Made by a program: the position numbers and the translations under genes. DNA of 37,424 bases from Rachicladosporium sp. CCFEE 5018 (lineage: Eukaryota; Ascomycota; Dothideomycetes; Cladosporiales; Cladosporiaceae). Location of the stretch: contig KZ111142.1 in assembly GCA_002077045.2 (NCBI GenBank), positions 1,580,229 through 1,617,652 of the forward strand, in the 5' to 3' direction. Below are positions 28,676 through 37,424 of the stretch, one piece after another. How positions within the stretch are numbered: the first letter of the stretch is position 1; every line of letters begins with the position of its first letter. The notes beneath the pieces were generated by a model, which saw only the letters and a list, made by a program, of their open reading frames with translations, was not told the DNA's origin and did not search any database.

Positions 28676-30924
28676 AGTGCTGACGAATGGATTGTTCGCT
28701 CGTGGAAAAAGTGATGCTTCGGAAGGTGGCGTTGCAGGTCTGATTGTGTGAAATTATAAGTGTCCTCCAGAATGTGCGCAAGAGCGCAAGGTGCGACCCA
28801 GAGGGCCCAGTGGTGCTATAAGAGGCGACACATGGTGTCGTGAATAGATGCGGCGGTAGGCGCTTGATGGGTGCTGCAATATAGTGTCGCAGTGAAGAGC
28901 GCCTTTCGAATATTGTCAGCCAACTGCGGTCACGGTGCCGCGTGCTGCGCGTCGAGGCGCGAAGAGAAGATCGTAGACATACTAGGCCGTCGTTGGAAAT
29001 GTGAGAGAAGAACCAACTCGAAGAAGGTGGCTATGCCAGAGAGGGTGTGGCAACGCTGACACAACAGTCTATGAGTGTGAAATTGTCAAATGCAACGACG
29101 ACGCTGCCCACCGCTCGTCCGTGCAAGTGTGAGTTCACCTCCCTCCAGTGAAGTACTGAAGAGAGGAGTTCACCGGCAACCTTGTACTGGAGCCGGTGCG
29201 GGTCATCAGTTCACTGCATTCGAATTGGTGGCACGGCTTCGGCGTGGGGCGAGTGGACGTGCGAAATTTGGGTGGAAGGGCGCTAGCACTGAAACGTCCG
29301 ATGCACCGCGGCGCGAAGGCAGATGACAACAAAGGACTCGACCCACATGCACGCAAGAGAGGTCCGAATCTTTCATCTGGCACAAGGGCATTGTGCTTGA
29401 CTGTCTCCTGCAACCAGGCCGGAAAAGTCCAATGTCTCATGTGTCGCACCTTCCTGTCTCCCTCACACCGTAGTGAGGAAACCCGACGTCATGGCTCAGG
29501 CTTTGATTTCCAATTGCAAACCCTGATTTTCGTGTGCATCTGCAACCGCCGTTCCCTCACTACCGCTCTACCACTCCCACAAAGGACGTACCTCAAGCTC
29601 CACGGCGACAACCCGTGATGTCAATGACGCCGCGTTGCAACAGCCGTGGGCATGTCCTCTCCACATGCAGCTTTCGACATAAAGCGCCGCTACTGCACTC
29701 GAGAATTTAATCGCGCAATCGCGCGGCCAAGCGGACGGTGACACTATGGTAACGAGTGATATTCCAGCTGCTACACTGATGAATTTGATTCCCTCACCGC
29801 ACCTCTGTGCTTCTTAGCAAGCACAGACCGTGCTTCTTAGCAAGCACAGACCGTTGCCATGGATCACAAGAGGGTTTCCTTAACGTCAGTGATGCTGTGA
29901 GCCAAGCAGCGCTTTGCGACTGATGGTCCCTTGGTCATCGAAGACCAGTCCGACACCGGGACCGCCCGATGCACCACACCCTCAAATTTCGAGTGGTACA
30001 GCATCGGTCCGCAATGCACGAGCAGAGCTTGAGTCTAGCCACCGGCAAGACGAGTCTTCTGCAATTATCAACCGAAGAGACGCGTCGCGATTCCGCTCTA
30101 CTGCATAAGCCCTCTTGAACTCCAGCGTGACCTTCTTGTGGGGGTGGACTGCTGCAGTATGTTCCGCAAACGTCGTCAAAGACATTCAGCTACTGATGCA
30201 CACCCCCACCGCCGACTCCGGCTGAACGCTGCCGTAGGTGTCATCGCGCCAATGGAGTGCGGGGAAGTGGGATGCTTGTTTCACGGCATTGCGTATTGCT
30301 TATTCGTGCGTGTTGCGTGTTGCACACCACCTCTTCATGGTTTCACTGCCGGACCTTATCCGTGGAGATATGCACGTAGGTGTACGGCATGAGGTCTAGG
30401 CTTCGTGAGCCATCAGGGCTCGAGGAAGATGAAGCAGTCTGAGCAATTTGGAGAGCTGTTGGCCGAATCGCACAATCGTTGGCAACTGATCTCGAGGTCA
30501 CAGCTGGACTTTTGCAGGTTCGCCTGGGTGAGTCGTATCATTGAGGTCGCACATTCCCGCGTTCGAGTGCGTAGATCGTTCCTTCCCGTCTGAAAAAACA
30601 TTGCACATGTCTTCAATCGCGAATTGCAGAGTGAGCTCGACCTCTGCAGAGAGTCGCCTGGTCTCTTCACCTGTTGCCTCGAGGCTGAACCTCCAGCTAA
30701 GCTCTGCATGCATTGCGACGACGCTGAGACAGGTATACCATGCTACTATATTTCAGAAGGCATATTTACTTCCGCAAGACACGAAAGCGATGAGTGGCGC
30801 CGTCGCCACTCTTGTGCATACTACCGCGAGAACGCCATGGTGATGCTGAAGGAGACCAACATGCGCAGAGGGTAACAGGTTCAGACTTTGTTATCAATAG
30901 GCACGACGTCAGCTAGGAACCGCC
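28676..30924. other. 2.2 kb gene-poor stretch
   Basis: It contains the promoter of the DUF2457-like gene (left) and of the HET gene (right). Open frames of 60-140 codons occur on both strands, none convincing. The one structured element seen is the 23-bp tandem duplication at 29807-29852. No transposon ends, tRNA or strongly AT-rich RIP-like block were recognised by eye. Confidence 0.5.
29807..29852. repeat. Perfect 23-bp tandem duplication containing an inverted repeat
   Basis: Two adjacent identical copies (29807-29829 and 29830-29852). Each contains GTGCTT-CTTAGC-AAGCAC, a hairpin-capable inverted repeat with 6-bp arms. No gene overlaps it. It could be a duplicated protein-binding site or a simple local duplication. 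Confidence 0.85.
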
Positions 30925-32942
30925 ATGAAACTTGACATTGAGGATCATGGTCGACACGAATGCGAATTTCGCGCCGTATGTGTACAAGCCTCTACGGAAA
31001 GGCTACATCAGACTTCTGGTACTGGCGCCTGGTCACGAGGACGATCGGCTCCGAGGAACTTTGAAGTAGTGTCGCTGGACAGCTGTCCGCGTTACGTAGC
31101 CATTTCGTACGCCTGGGGCGAAGAGGTGTTCTCGCGGCGGTTGGAGGTACACAACGCTCGACTGAACATTACGCCATCGCTGGATGGGGCACTTCGACGT
31201 CTTCGGAAGAACTTCGAACCGGCTATTCTCTGGGCGGATGCGGTATGCATCAATCAGGCCGATCTGGAAGAGAAGGGCTATCAGATGACAATGATGTATA
31301 GCATCTACTCGTATGCACAGTCTGTCGCAGTCTGCCTTGGGCCCATGACACCTGATGATGCCGATGCTTTCTGGATCATGCATACCTTAGAGGAAATGAG
31401 CTGCAAAGTGTCTCAGTTTGTCAAGTCCCGGCACGTGGCATCTCGAGCCTTTTTCGAAGAAGCGCACACAGGCTCAGGGAGGTTTACACCGCCAACGTGC
31501 CGATGTTGTGGGCTTGGTCGACAGCGCTCCTACATTGGTGAGAGAGCATGCGTACTGGGTTGGAAGCCCTAGCATCGCTCATTAACAGACCTTATTTTTC
31601 TCGAGTTTGGATAGTTCAAGAGCTCGTTGCTGGATCTGCACGCCTGAAACCGACCGATTACCAGCAGAGCAATGGCTCGCGGCCACCGTTTGACACGGCT
31701 ACTACCCTATATTGCGGCTCACACAGGATCGCCTATGCAAGCCTCACTAATGCCTTGTTTTACGAGACCTGGTTGCCATCCGGCGCCCGACCGACCACGT
31801 GGACATCGGCACAAGGTCACGTGTATGAGCTAGCTGCAATCATTCAGGACTTGCAGGATGGTCAGTACGGCGGCCGCTTACTTGATACCATGATGGCTGT
31901 GCGTGACATGGCTTGTGCCGACCCGAGAGATCGAGTATTCGCTTTTCGGACTATGACAGAGATGGGGAACGTGGACAGTCTGTACCCTGCGTACGACATC
32001 CCGATCACTATGGTATGGCAGCGCACGACTATTTGTCTGCTCACTGAGCGGAGTGCGATGCGTGCCAGATCGCCGGCTGAAGTCCTGGCCTTGGCTGCGA
32101 TGCGTGAGGGAGTTAGCGCTGGGAGTGCAGAGCATTCAATACCTTCCTGGGTGCCATCATTTGACCAGTTGTCATATGACTCGAGAAAGAAACATGTGAA
32201 CTACGGGATGGATCCTATGCCGTCGGCTGAAGGAGGCCGTGATCCGTTCGTTGCCACGTATGACATTGCCTGTGCTGGGATACTGCGATTACGGGGCCGA
32301 GTCGTGGATACGGTGATTGCTGGACTTCCTGCTTCGAACTACAAGCCTGCGGAAGCATTGTTCCGGATGGACGACTTTTGGCAGAGAATGGAGTCATTCC
32401 TCTTACCATGGTTCGCACGCTGTCACAATTTTCTCGACGCTACAGGCACTCCTGGTGCAGCTTCGTGTCTGCAGTCCGAGGTCTTCCTCCGACAGGGCAT
32501 GCCCGACGACTTCGATCCAGATATCATGATCAAACCAGCAAAATGGTTTTTCCGATGTCGAGGCATCAATGCTACTCTGTCGGAGCCCTATCGCTTAGAC
32601 ACCATGATCGTCCTCGAAAGTCTGAGCGCGCTACTGCACGTCGAGAAACCCCATCGGCAGCCTATAACAGAGGTTGAGACCATGATCTGGAGCGAGGACG
32701 AATGGATCGACTGTACTCAGATCTTGGCCCGCACTGCCCACGGTCGAGGTTGTTGGGTACCTTGCACGTCCCAGCCTGGCGATGTCATCTGCGTACTGCA
32801 GGGAGCACCTTACCCTTTCATCCTCAGACCCGCATATGCTGGTCGGCACACCATCGTTGGCGATGCTTACGTACACGGCGTCATGAATGGTGAAGCATGG
32901 ACGGATGATGCAGGTCCTATTGAAGACATCCAGCTCGTGTAG
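30925..32942 (+). CDS. Heterokaryon-incompatibility (HET) domain protein, frame broken in the middle
   Basis: The first part (30925-31572, start MKLDIEDHGRHECEF) carries the HET core: YVAISYAWGEE, LDGALRRLR, ILWADAVCINQADLEEKGYQ, MMYSIYSYAQSVAVCLGP. The second part, in another frame and open from 31542 to 32942, carries LINRPYFSRVWIVQEL, CADPRDRVFAF, YDIPITMVWQ, PSWVPSFDQ and the C-terminal block PGDVICVLQGAPYPFILRP with GDAYVHGVMNGEAW. Together they match a full HET protein of about 670 residues. Between roughly 31440 and 31545 no clean splice joins the two: the natural-looking sequence appears to slip frame near 31477-31480 and then meets a TGA at 31539-31541. A donor-like GTGAGA lies at 31538, but its acceptors would give introns of only 29 or 35 bases. 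HET proteins trigger cell death on fusion of unlike strains and are often lost or broken. Confidence 0.75.
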
Positions 32943-33077
32943 TGTCTGAAGGTATTTCCCCGATAGGAGTCTGACCACGACGAACTTCAATAAAATGCCT
33001 CGCCACCGGAAACGCATTTCTTGGACTATTAAAGGATATGCGCACAGTCCTCAAAGACCCCTCCCTCGTACTGGGCA

Positions 33078-34073
33078 TCACACATGCTCATTCTCAGCTT
33101 CGGTAACATGTCCTGCAACATGGCGTTCCAAATATTCAGCCACGTCCGCTTTATCGCGACACACCCAAGGACGCTGCCCTATTGCCCTAAAACCGCGTCT
33201 CACGATCTGCAAAGCCGAGCAGATACAGTGGCTGCTAGCGCTCTCGTTCCAATATAGATCATGGGTCAAGCTAGCGTCGCTCAGGCCAGCATCAAACGTC
33301 ACCGACGTGAAGCTACAACTCAGGTCTCTTAAGCACACGACACCAGAACGCGGCTGTGCAAGACGGCTGTCTGGCATATCGTGCAGGCAACTCAGTAAAG
33401 ATAGCCAGAGCATCCTGGTTATCCGCAGCATGGTGGATGGTATGCAAGTTTCAGGGCACGATCCCGCGAGCTTGATGGGAGCTTGACGAAGCCGGGTTCT
33501 TAGGTCCGTCAGGCTGGCGGCCACAGTCAACACGCAGTCTGTGATCGTGATGGACTCTAGAGTGCCTTCGTGTGCCTTCAGCAATGTAGCCATGGCATTC
33601 GGAGTCTCGTCAAAGGTAAGCTGGTCCAATCGTAAGGTGCGAAGGCAAGGTAATCGGACTTCAGCGAGCCGGTCGCTCTTGGACTCCAGACTGAAAGGAG
33701 AGCAGTAGACGGAAAGATACCAGGCCTTCTGCACGACTCTTGGCGAGCCCATAATCAGACGCAGGTGCTCGTCTGGCCTGGGGCGATTACTGCGTGAGGG
33801 AAGCAGTACGCCTGTAAGCTGCTGCCGGAGCGGAAAGAGGGTGGCTTCGGCGATGGTACGAGAGGCGAGGCGGAAGGCACTGAAGGCTGCTGTGGGAGAG
33901 CCGTCCCGGGAGAAAAGGGCACTACCTATCATGGCTAGCAGCTCAACGGGTAGACTGCTCAAGCCAGTGGAGACTTGCTCAAGCACCCGCGACGAGTCGT
34001 GTCTGGTGCTGTTCGTCGCCATCGGCACAGGCAATGCGGAGGGTCCGACCTCGAGTATGAAAGGCATCTCCAC
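33078..34073 (-). CDS. F-box-like protein
   Basis: A single exon of 331 residues. Near the N-terminus the pattern SSLPVELLAMIGSALFSR...AFRLASRTIAEATLFP fits an F-box (LPxELLxxI...LRLxSRxxxE) followed by the usual TLFP-type ending of many Dothideomycete F-box-like proteins. The middle has a leucine-rich pattern (LPCLRTLRLDQLTF, LLKAHEGTLESITITDCVL). The last 120 residues are less regular, and the true 3' end may differ. Family role: substrate receptor of SCF ubiquitin ligases via Skp1. An internal Met (MATNSTRHDSS, residue 19) is an alternative start. It is convergent with the HET gene, 135 bases apart. Confidence 0.7.
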   Translation of the reverse strand: MEMPFILEVGPSALPVPMATNSTRHDSSRVLEQVSTGLSSLPVELLAMIGSALFSRDGSPTAAFSAFRLASRTIAEATLFPLRQQLTGVLLPSRSNRPRPDEHLRLIMGSPRVVQKAWYLSVYCSPFSLESKSDRLAEVRLPCLRTLRLDQLTFDETPNAMATLLKAHEGTLESITITDCVLTVAASLTDLRTRLRQAPIKLAGSCPETCIPSTMLRITRMLWLSLLSCLHDMPDSRLAQPRSGVVCLRDLSCSFTSVTFDAGLSDASLTHDLYWNESASSHCICSALQIVRRGFRAIGQRPWVCRDKADVAEYLERHVAGHVTEAENEHV

Positions 34074-34408
34074 AGTGCAGGTGGACTTCTCCCTCGATCT
34101 CTCAAGGGCCAGCAGGAGGACTTGGGATGTCGCAATAGCTGTGGACGACGCGCATTTACGTACGAAGGCAAGTAAGACTTACGTTGACTGGAATGCCCTC
34201 TTTATGGCAGAGGTCTCGTGGGTCGCATGTTGAGGACGCGTGCTAAGGACCCAATCACGCCGAAAGGGAGGTCAGCAAGTCCAGCGAAGTCTATTGCTGT
34301 CATGCATACAAGGATGTGATATGCAACTCTTGACAGCAGATATCAGCGATCATACCACGATATATACATACAACTTACATACACCCCATCGTTCCAAGTT
34401 CTCCCACC
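34074..34408 (-). other. Intergenic, F-box promoter and FMN-dehydrogenase 3' flank
   Basis: 335 bases between two minus-strand genes. It contains a TATATACATA stretch at about 34360 but no gene. Confidence 0.5.
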
Positions 34409-35641
34409 TCAAAGCTTACTCACGAACCCACTCTTATCAATCTTCACCAGATACTCCTTCCCAATATCCTTCACCTTCGTCACCCCCGCCAACCCCATAC
34501 ACAATCTCACCTCATCCCCCAGCAACCTCAAACACAGCTCCACCCCCTCCTGCCCCTTGTAAGCCAACCCCCAAAGCACTGGCCGTCCAATCCAGACAAA
34601 ATCCGCCCCCAGTGCCAGCGCCTTGAACACATCCGTCCCATGCCTCACTCCACCATCAACATGCACCGGGATCCTGCCCGCCACAGCCTCCACAACCTCG
34701 GGTAGTGCGTCTAGCGTCGCCAACGCGCCGTTCAGCTGCCGTCCGCCGTGGTTGGAGACTACGATGCCGTGAACGCCGTGTTGCACGGCTAAGGCGGCGT
34801 CTTCACCCGTAGCGACGCCTTTAATCCAGACCTGCATCTCCGGCTCGCACTCTTTCTTCAGCCAAGCTATATCGCGGTCCCAGGAGAGCGTCGGGTTCGC
34901 GGCGTGGGAGTGGAAAGTTATAGGTCCCGTAGGCGCGACCCGACCTTTGCCGTCATGGTACCCAGCTGTGCTCGACGCCCTCTTAGGCGGACTAGGTCGC
35001 TTCCCCTCATCGCCTCCCGTGTGGCCGGCGACTTCTTGCGCGGCCTCATCGTCATCAGCGAAATTCGCGATTTTGAAGTGCGGCGGGAGTTTGAACTGAT
35101 TCCGGATTTCCATGTTCCTGCGTCCGAGGAAGGGTGTGTCGACTGTGAGGAAGACGGCTTTGAAACCTGCTTTCTTTGCGCGGGAGATGAGCTTCCGGCT
35201 ATGCTCTCTCTCTTCGAACAGATACAATTGTAGCACATTCGGCACCTCGCCACTCTCCTCTGCGACCTCTTCGAGTGTCGTTGTGGCGAAACTGCTCAGC
35301 CCCATCGCTACGCCCATCTTCCTGCACGCTCGCGCTGTGGCTTTCTCCCCGTCGCTGTGGGCTAGACACTGCATTGCTGTCGGCGCCACGCCGATGGGTA
35401 TGCTGTTCTTATGGCCGAAAATGTCGACGGAAGGGTCTATGGAGGAGACATCTCGCAGGACTCGCGGCCGGATGCGGTATTTGGCGTAGGCGGAGAGGTT
35501 TTCCTTGAGGGTTGAGCCGGAGTCGGCGCCTTCATTGTAGTAGTCGCGAGTCTGCTTGTCCATGCGGGTGTGGGCAATGGCTTCCAGTTCAGCTATGGTG
35601 AGGCAGTTGAGGTCGTGAGGGTCGTTAGAGGGAGCGGCCAT
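34409..35641 (-). CDS. FMN-dependent alpha-hydroxy-acid dehydrogenase/oxidase
   Basis: A single exon of 410 residues; the start in context GCCACCATGGCC is good. The full FMN-dependent TIM-barrel pattern is present: YYNEGADSGSTLKEN, RIRPRVLRDVSSIDPS, IPIGVAPTAMQ, SSFATTTLEEVA, LQLYLFEER, AVFLTVDTPFLGRR, WIKGV, the catalytic histidine H298 in SNHGGRQL, and the FMN-phosphate-binding HVDGGVRHGTDVFKALALGADFVWIGRP split into two blocks. It lacks a cytochrome b5 domain and a mitochondrial presequence, so it is closer to glycolate/lactate oxidase-like enzymes than to flavocytochrome b2. Reaction: a 2-hydroxy acid becomes a 2-oxo acid, with the electron acceptor unknown. An unusually long, charged loop (about residues 195-240) replaces the variable loop 4 region. 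The C-terminus (KSGFVSKL) resembles a weak type-1 peroxisomal signal (SKL), so a peroxisomal location is likely. Confidence 0.92.
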   Translation of the reverse strand: MAAPSNDPHDLNCLTIAELEAIAHTRMDKQTRDYYNEGADSGSTLKENLSAYAKYRIRPRVLRDVSSIDPSVDIFGHKNSIPIGVAPTAMQCLAHSDGEKATARACRKMGVAMGLSSFATTTLEEVAEESGEVPNVLQLYLFEEREHSRKLISRAKKAGFKAVFLTVDTPFLGRRNMEIRNQFKLPPHFKIANFADDDEAAQEVAGHTGGDEGKRPSPPKRASSTAGYHDGKGRVAPTGPITFHSHAANPTLSWDRDIAWLKKECEPEMQVWIKGVATGEDAALAVQHGVHGIVVSNHGGRQLNGALATLDALPEVVEAVAGRIPVHVDGGVRHGTDVFKALALGADFVWIGRPVLWGLAYKGQEGVELCLRLLGDEVRLCMGLAGVTKVKDIGKEYLVKIDKSGFVSKL

Positions 35642-36246
35642 GGTGGCGGTTGTGGTCTGGTGATCTAGCTAGGGAGGGGGATGATGGGGTATAGATGAGA
35701 TGGTTATGGGCAAAGAGAGATCGAGGACAGTACTTTTACCAGATCCAGATGCTGCGAATAAGCTATGCGATTTCTGCGATTGAGTATTATTCTCTATGAC
35801 GATCTCTCCTCGGCAGATGTTGCATAGACCGGAGGCTAGAAGCTGTCGTGTCGAACACTTCACAATGCTGCTCTGACGTACATGGCATTTGCGGAGACAT
35901 CGAGACGTGGGGGAGCGGAGGCCAAGACGCGGCAGGAAGGGTCGATCTTGATGTTGATATGCGTGAGCTGAACAAAACCATGATATGATGTGTGGCAAGG
36001 GACTTTGCAGATCTACACGTGCTCTCCAACTTGGAGCGGTGGTGTTCCAATTGCAGCAGTAGGTGAATGCGATCGCTTGCAGTAGTGGCTCGTCTCAGAG
36101 ACAATGCAAATGGAGTGGTGAATCGTTCATATTGCGCACTGCCAATCTACGCAAAAGGGGGTATCATATCGCACTCATCACGTCTTCCGCTTCTCCAATC
36201 ATGCCTGCCAACCTAATTCCACAATCACCTCCCCGGGCCATCCAGA
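35642..36246. other. Intergenic, promoter of the FMN-dehydrogenase gene
   Basis: 605 bases between the FMN enzyme start and the end of the next minus-strand gene. No gene is supported. Confidence 0.55.
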
Positions 36247-37424
36247 TCAAGAAATCGTATTCCCCCATCTGATCCCCGGTCTCCCGCGACTCATTTCCGG
36301 CGGTCGACCTAGATCTGCACCCAGCAGACCGTCCAGTCCTGCCGCAACCGCCGTCGATGCCAGTAACGGTGGCTTGTCGACTTCGATGCCACTGTCTCGA
36401 TCACCGAAGTCACTGCTCTCTAGACTTCCGGTTCCTCGTCCTTCGCCTCCAACGCCTTGCCAGACGTCTAGGAAGCCGAGGGTCTGCTCTTCTACGATGT
36501 CTTCCGCAGCGAGTAGGGTATCGTCTCCCTCATCCGCGGCACCGGGTCCAGCGTCTTCTGAACTGTCTAGCGAGTGCAGCGCGTTGTCCTGGTCGTGTCC
36601 ATTAGCTAGCACGCGACCACCCAGCTTGACATCGGAAATCTTGACATGATAGTCTAGCGCCCTCCTCCCTTCTCTCAGCATATCTTCCGCAGCGAACGTG
36701 CAGCGTTTGAGACTCTGGTTCATCATCTGGCTTTGCACAAGCAACTCCTTATGCCTCTCCAGATCCTTCCTCAGCCTCTCCTCGTCCTTGGCCAACCGCG
36801 CAGCATCCCTCGCGCTGCCCAGTCGCCGTGATGGGGACATAGCGCTCGTGTCGTTCGAAAACACGCTCGAGCTCTCGTCATCATCCTCGGAGTGACTAGA
36901 CCCGTCGTATATATCTGTGAAGCCCGAGGGGAGGCCGAAGTCCGCATCGTACTCGCCAGGCTCGGCATCTTCGTCCGCTTCGCCTACGGCGCTGAGACCT
37001 TCGCTTAGTCGGGCTGTGCGGTTATCGAAGCGGCCCGCTCTAGACAGACGGCGGAAGCGCTTGAGCTCCGACTTCTGCCGTCGTACTTCTCGTTCGAGGC
37101 TGGCGTTGATGGCTAGCAGCGAGGAATTGGAGATCTCGAGATCGAGGAGTTTGCGCTCGCGCCGGGCGTCGGAGGCGAGGTCGGAGAGGCCTTTCGTTGG
37201 AGACAGTGGGGACTCAGCAGGCTTGGTCTGTGTCTGCAAAGACAGTGGCGACGGCGTGTTGACCTGAGGTTCTAGCGTCGTGGCTGAGCGCCGCCGGGGC
37301 TCATTCGAAGCAGGTGAGTCTAGAGACGATAGACTGGGCGACTTGCGATGTGGTGTCTGCTCGCTGCTGATTGTGCGAGGTGCGAGTGGTCGCTGTGCAC
37401 CCTCGAGAGCTTGTGGCGAAGGTA
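36247..37424 (-). CDS. Coiled-coil protein, C-terminal part (5' end outside window)
   Basis: The minus-strand frame stays open from the stop at 36247 to the window edge, giving 392 residues without a start codon, so the N-terminus is missing. The first visible 60 residues are Ser/Pro/Thr-rich. A coiled coil follows (SDARRERKLLDLEISNSS, LERE-VRRQKSELKRFRRLSR), then an acidic stretch (GEADEDAEPGEYD, SEDDDESSSVF), a second helical segment (LAKDEERLRKDLERHKELL, QMMNQSLKRC) and a disordered tail ending RPGIRWGNTIS. I do not recognise the family. The layout is common among fungal cytoskeleton-associated or hypothetical proteins. Confidence 0.75.
   Translation of the reverse strand, partial: PSPQALEGAQRPLAPRTISSEQTPHRKSPSLSSLDSPASNEPRRRSATTLEPQVNTPSPLSLQTQTKPAESPLSPTKGLSDLASDARRERKLLDLEISNSSLLAINASLEREVRRQKSELKRFRRLSRAGRFDNRTARLSEGLSAVGEADEDAEPGEYDADFGLPSGFTDIYDGSSHSEDDDESSSVFSNDTSAMSPSRRLGSARDAARLAKDEERLRKDLERHKELLVQSQMMNQSLKRCTFAAEDMLREGRRALDYHVKISDVKLGGRVLANGHDQDNALHSLDSSEDAGPGAADEGDDTLLAAEDIVEEQTLGFLDVWQGVGGEGRGTGSLESSDFGDRDSGIEVDKPPLLASTAVAAGLDGLLGADLGRPPEMSRGRPGIRWGNTIS

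Noticed and set aside
30498..30875. Open frames on both strands just upstream of the HET gene
   Set aside because: They are short, in the promoter region, and mutually overlapping with no family pattern. A decayed exon cannot be excluded.
31538..31588. 51-base intron GTGAGA...TTAACAG in the HET gene
   Set aside because: The size and ends are good, but in every phase it either creates an immediate stop or misses the conserved RPYFSRVW frame.
35669..35998. Minus-strand frame reading ASGSGKSTVLDLS, resembling a P-loop
   Set aside because: The first glycine of the P-loop pattern is missing, the surrounding sequence is not protein-like, and it lies in a promoter.

Overview
The window reads as nuclear DNA of a filamentous ascomycete (Pezizomycotina, most likely Dothideomycetes). 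Genes lie on both strands without operons. They are broken by 51-94 base GT-AG introns, several with a CTAAC- or CTGAC-type branch site. The content is typical of such fungi: PTH11-like receptor, HET-domain protein, DUF2264 and DUF2457 proteins, P450 and OPT transporter. The lineage is inferred from gene content only.

Layout. 1-849 (+) is the 3' end of an OPT peptide transporter. 1295-2073 (+) encodes a small secreted, probably GPI-anchored protein. 2206-3414 (-) and 4037-6637 (-) encode a charged disordered protein and a long coiled-coil protein. 7180-7749 (-) is a three-exon Erv14/cornichon cargo receptor, divergent from 8932-10774 (+), an NTF2+RRM+RGG protein (Nxt3/Bre5/G3BP type). 11531-12582 (+) is a helix-turn-helix-like repeat gene whose frame is broken. 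12828-14312 (-) is a four-exon PTH11-like seven-helix membrane protein. After 1.8 kb without a supportable gene comes a mitochondrial membrane protein (16140-17144, -), divergent from Pdx1, the E3-binding protein of pyruvate dehydrogenase (17542-18933, +). DNA primase large subunit (19121-20825, +) converges on a DUF2264 protein (20936-23260, -). A three-exon cytochrome P450 (23748-25498, -) and a DUF2457-like acidic protein (26234-28675, -) follow. A 2.2 kb gene-poor stretch holds a 23-bp tandem duplication. Then come a HET-domain gene with a broken middle (30925-32942, +), an F-box-like protein (33078-34073, -), an FMN-dependent 2-hydroxyacid dehydrogenase/oxidase (34409-35641, -), and the 3' part of a coiled-coil protein running off the right edge (36247-37424, -).

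The genes do not form one pathway. Most are housekeeping genes: secretion, RNA binding, replication and mitochondrial pyruvate oxidation. The lineage-variable ones (HET, PTH11-like, HTH-repeat, P450, small GPI protein) are scattered among them. No biosynthetic cluster, transposon, tRNA, rRNA or CRISPR array was recognised. The most useful observations are two in-frame introns with no stop codon (OPT, PRI2), a pair of alternative in-frame splice choices in the DUF2264 gene, and two broken accessory genes (HET and HTH-repeat). I found no convincing new multi-gene system.
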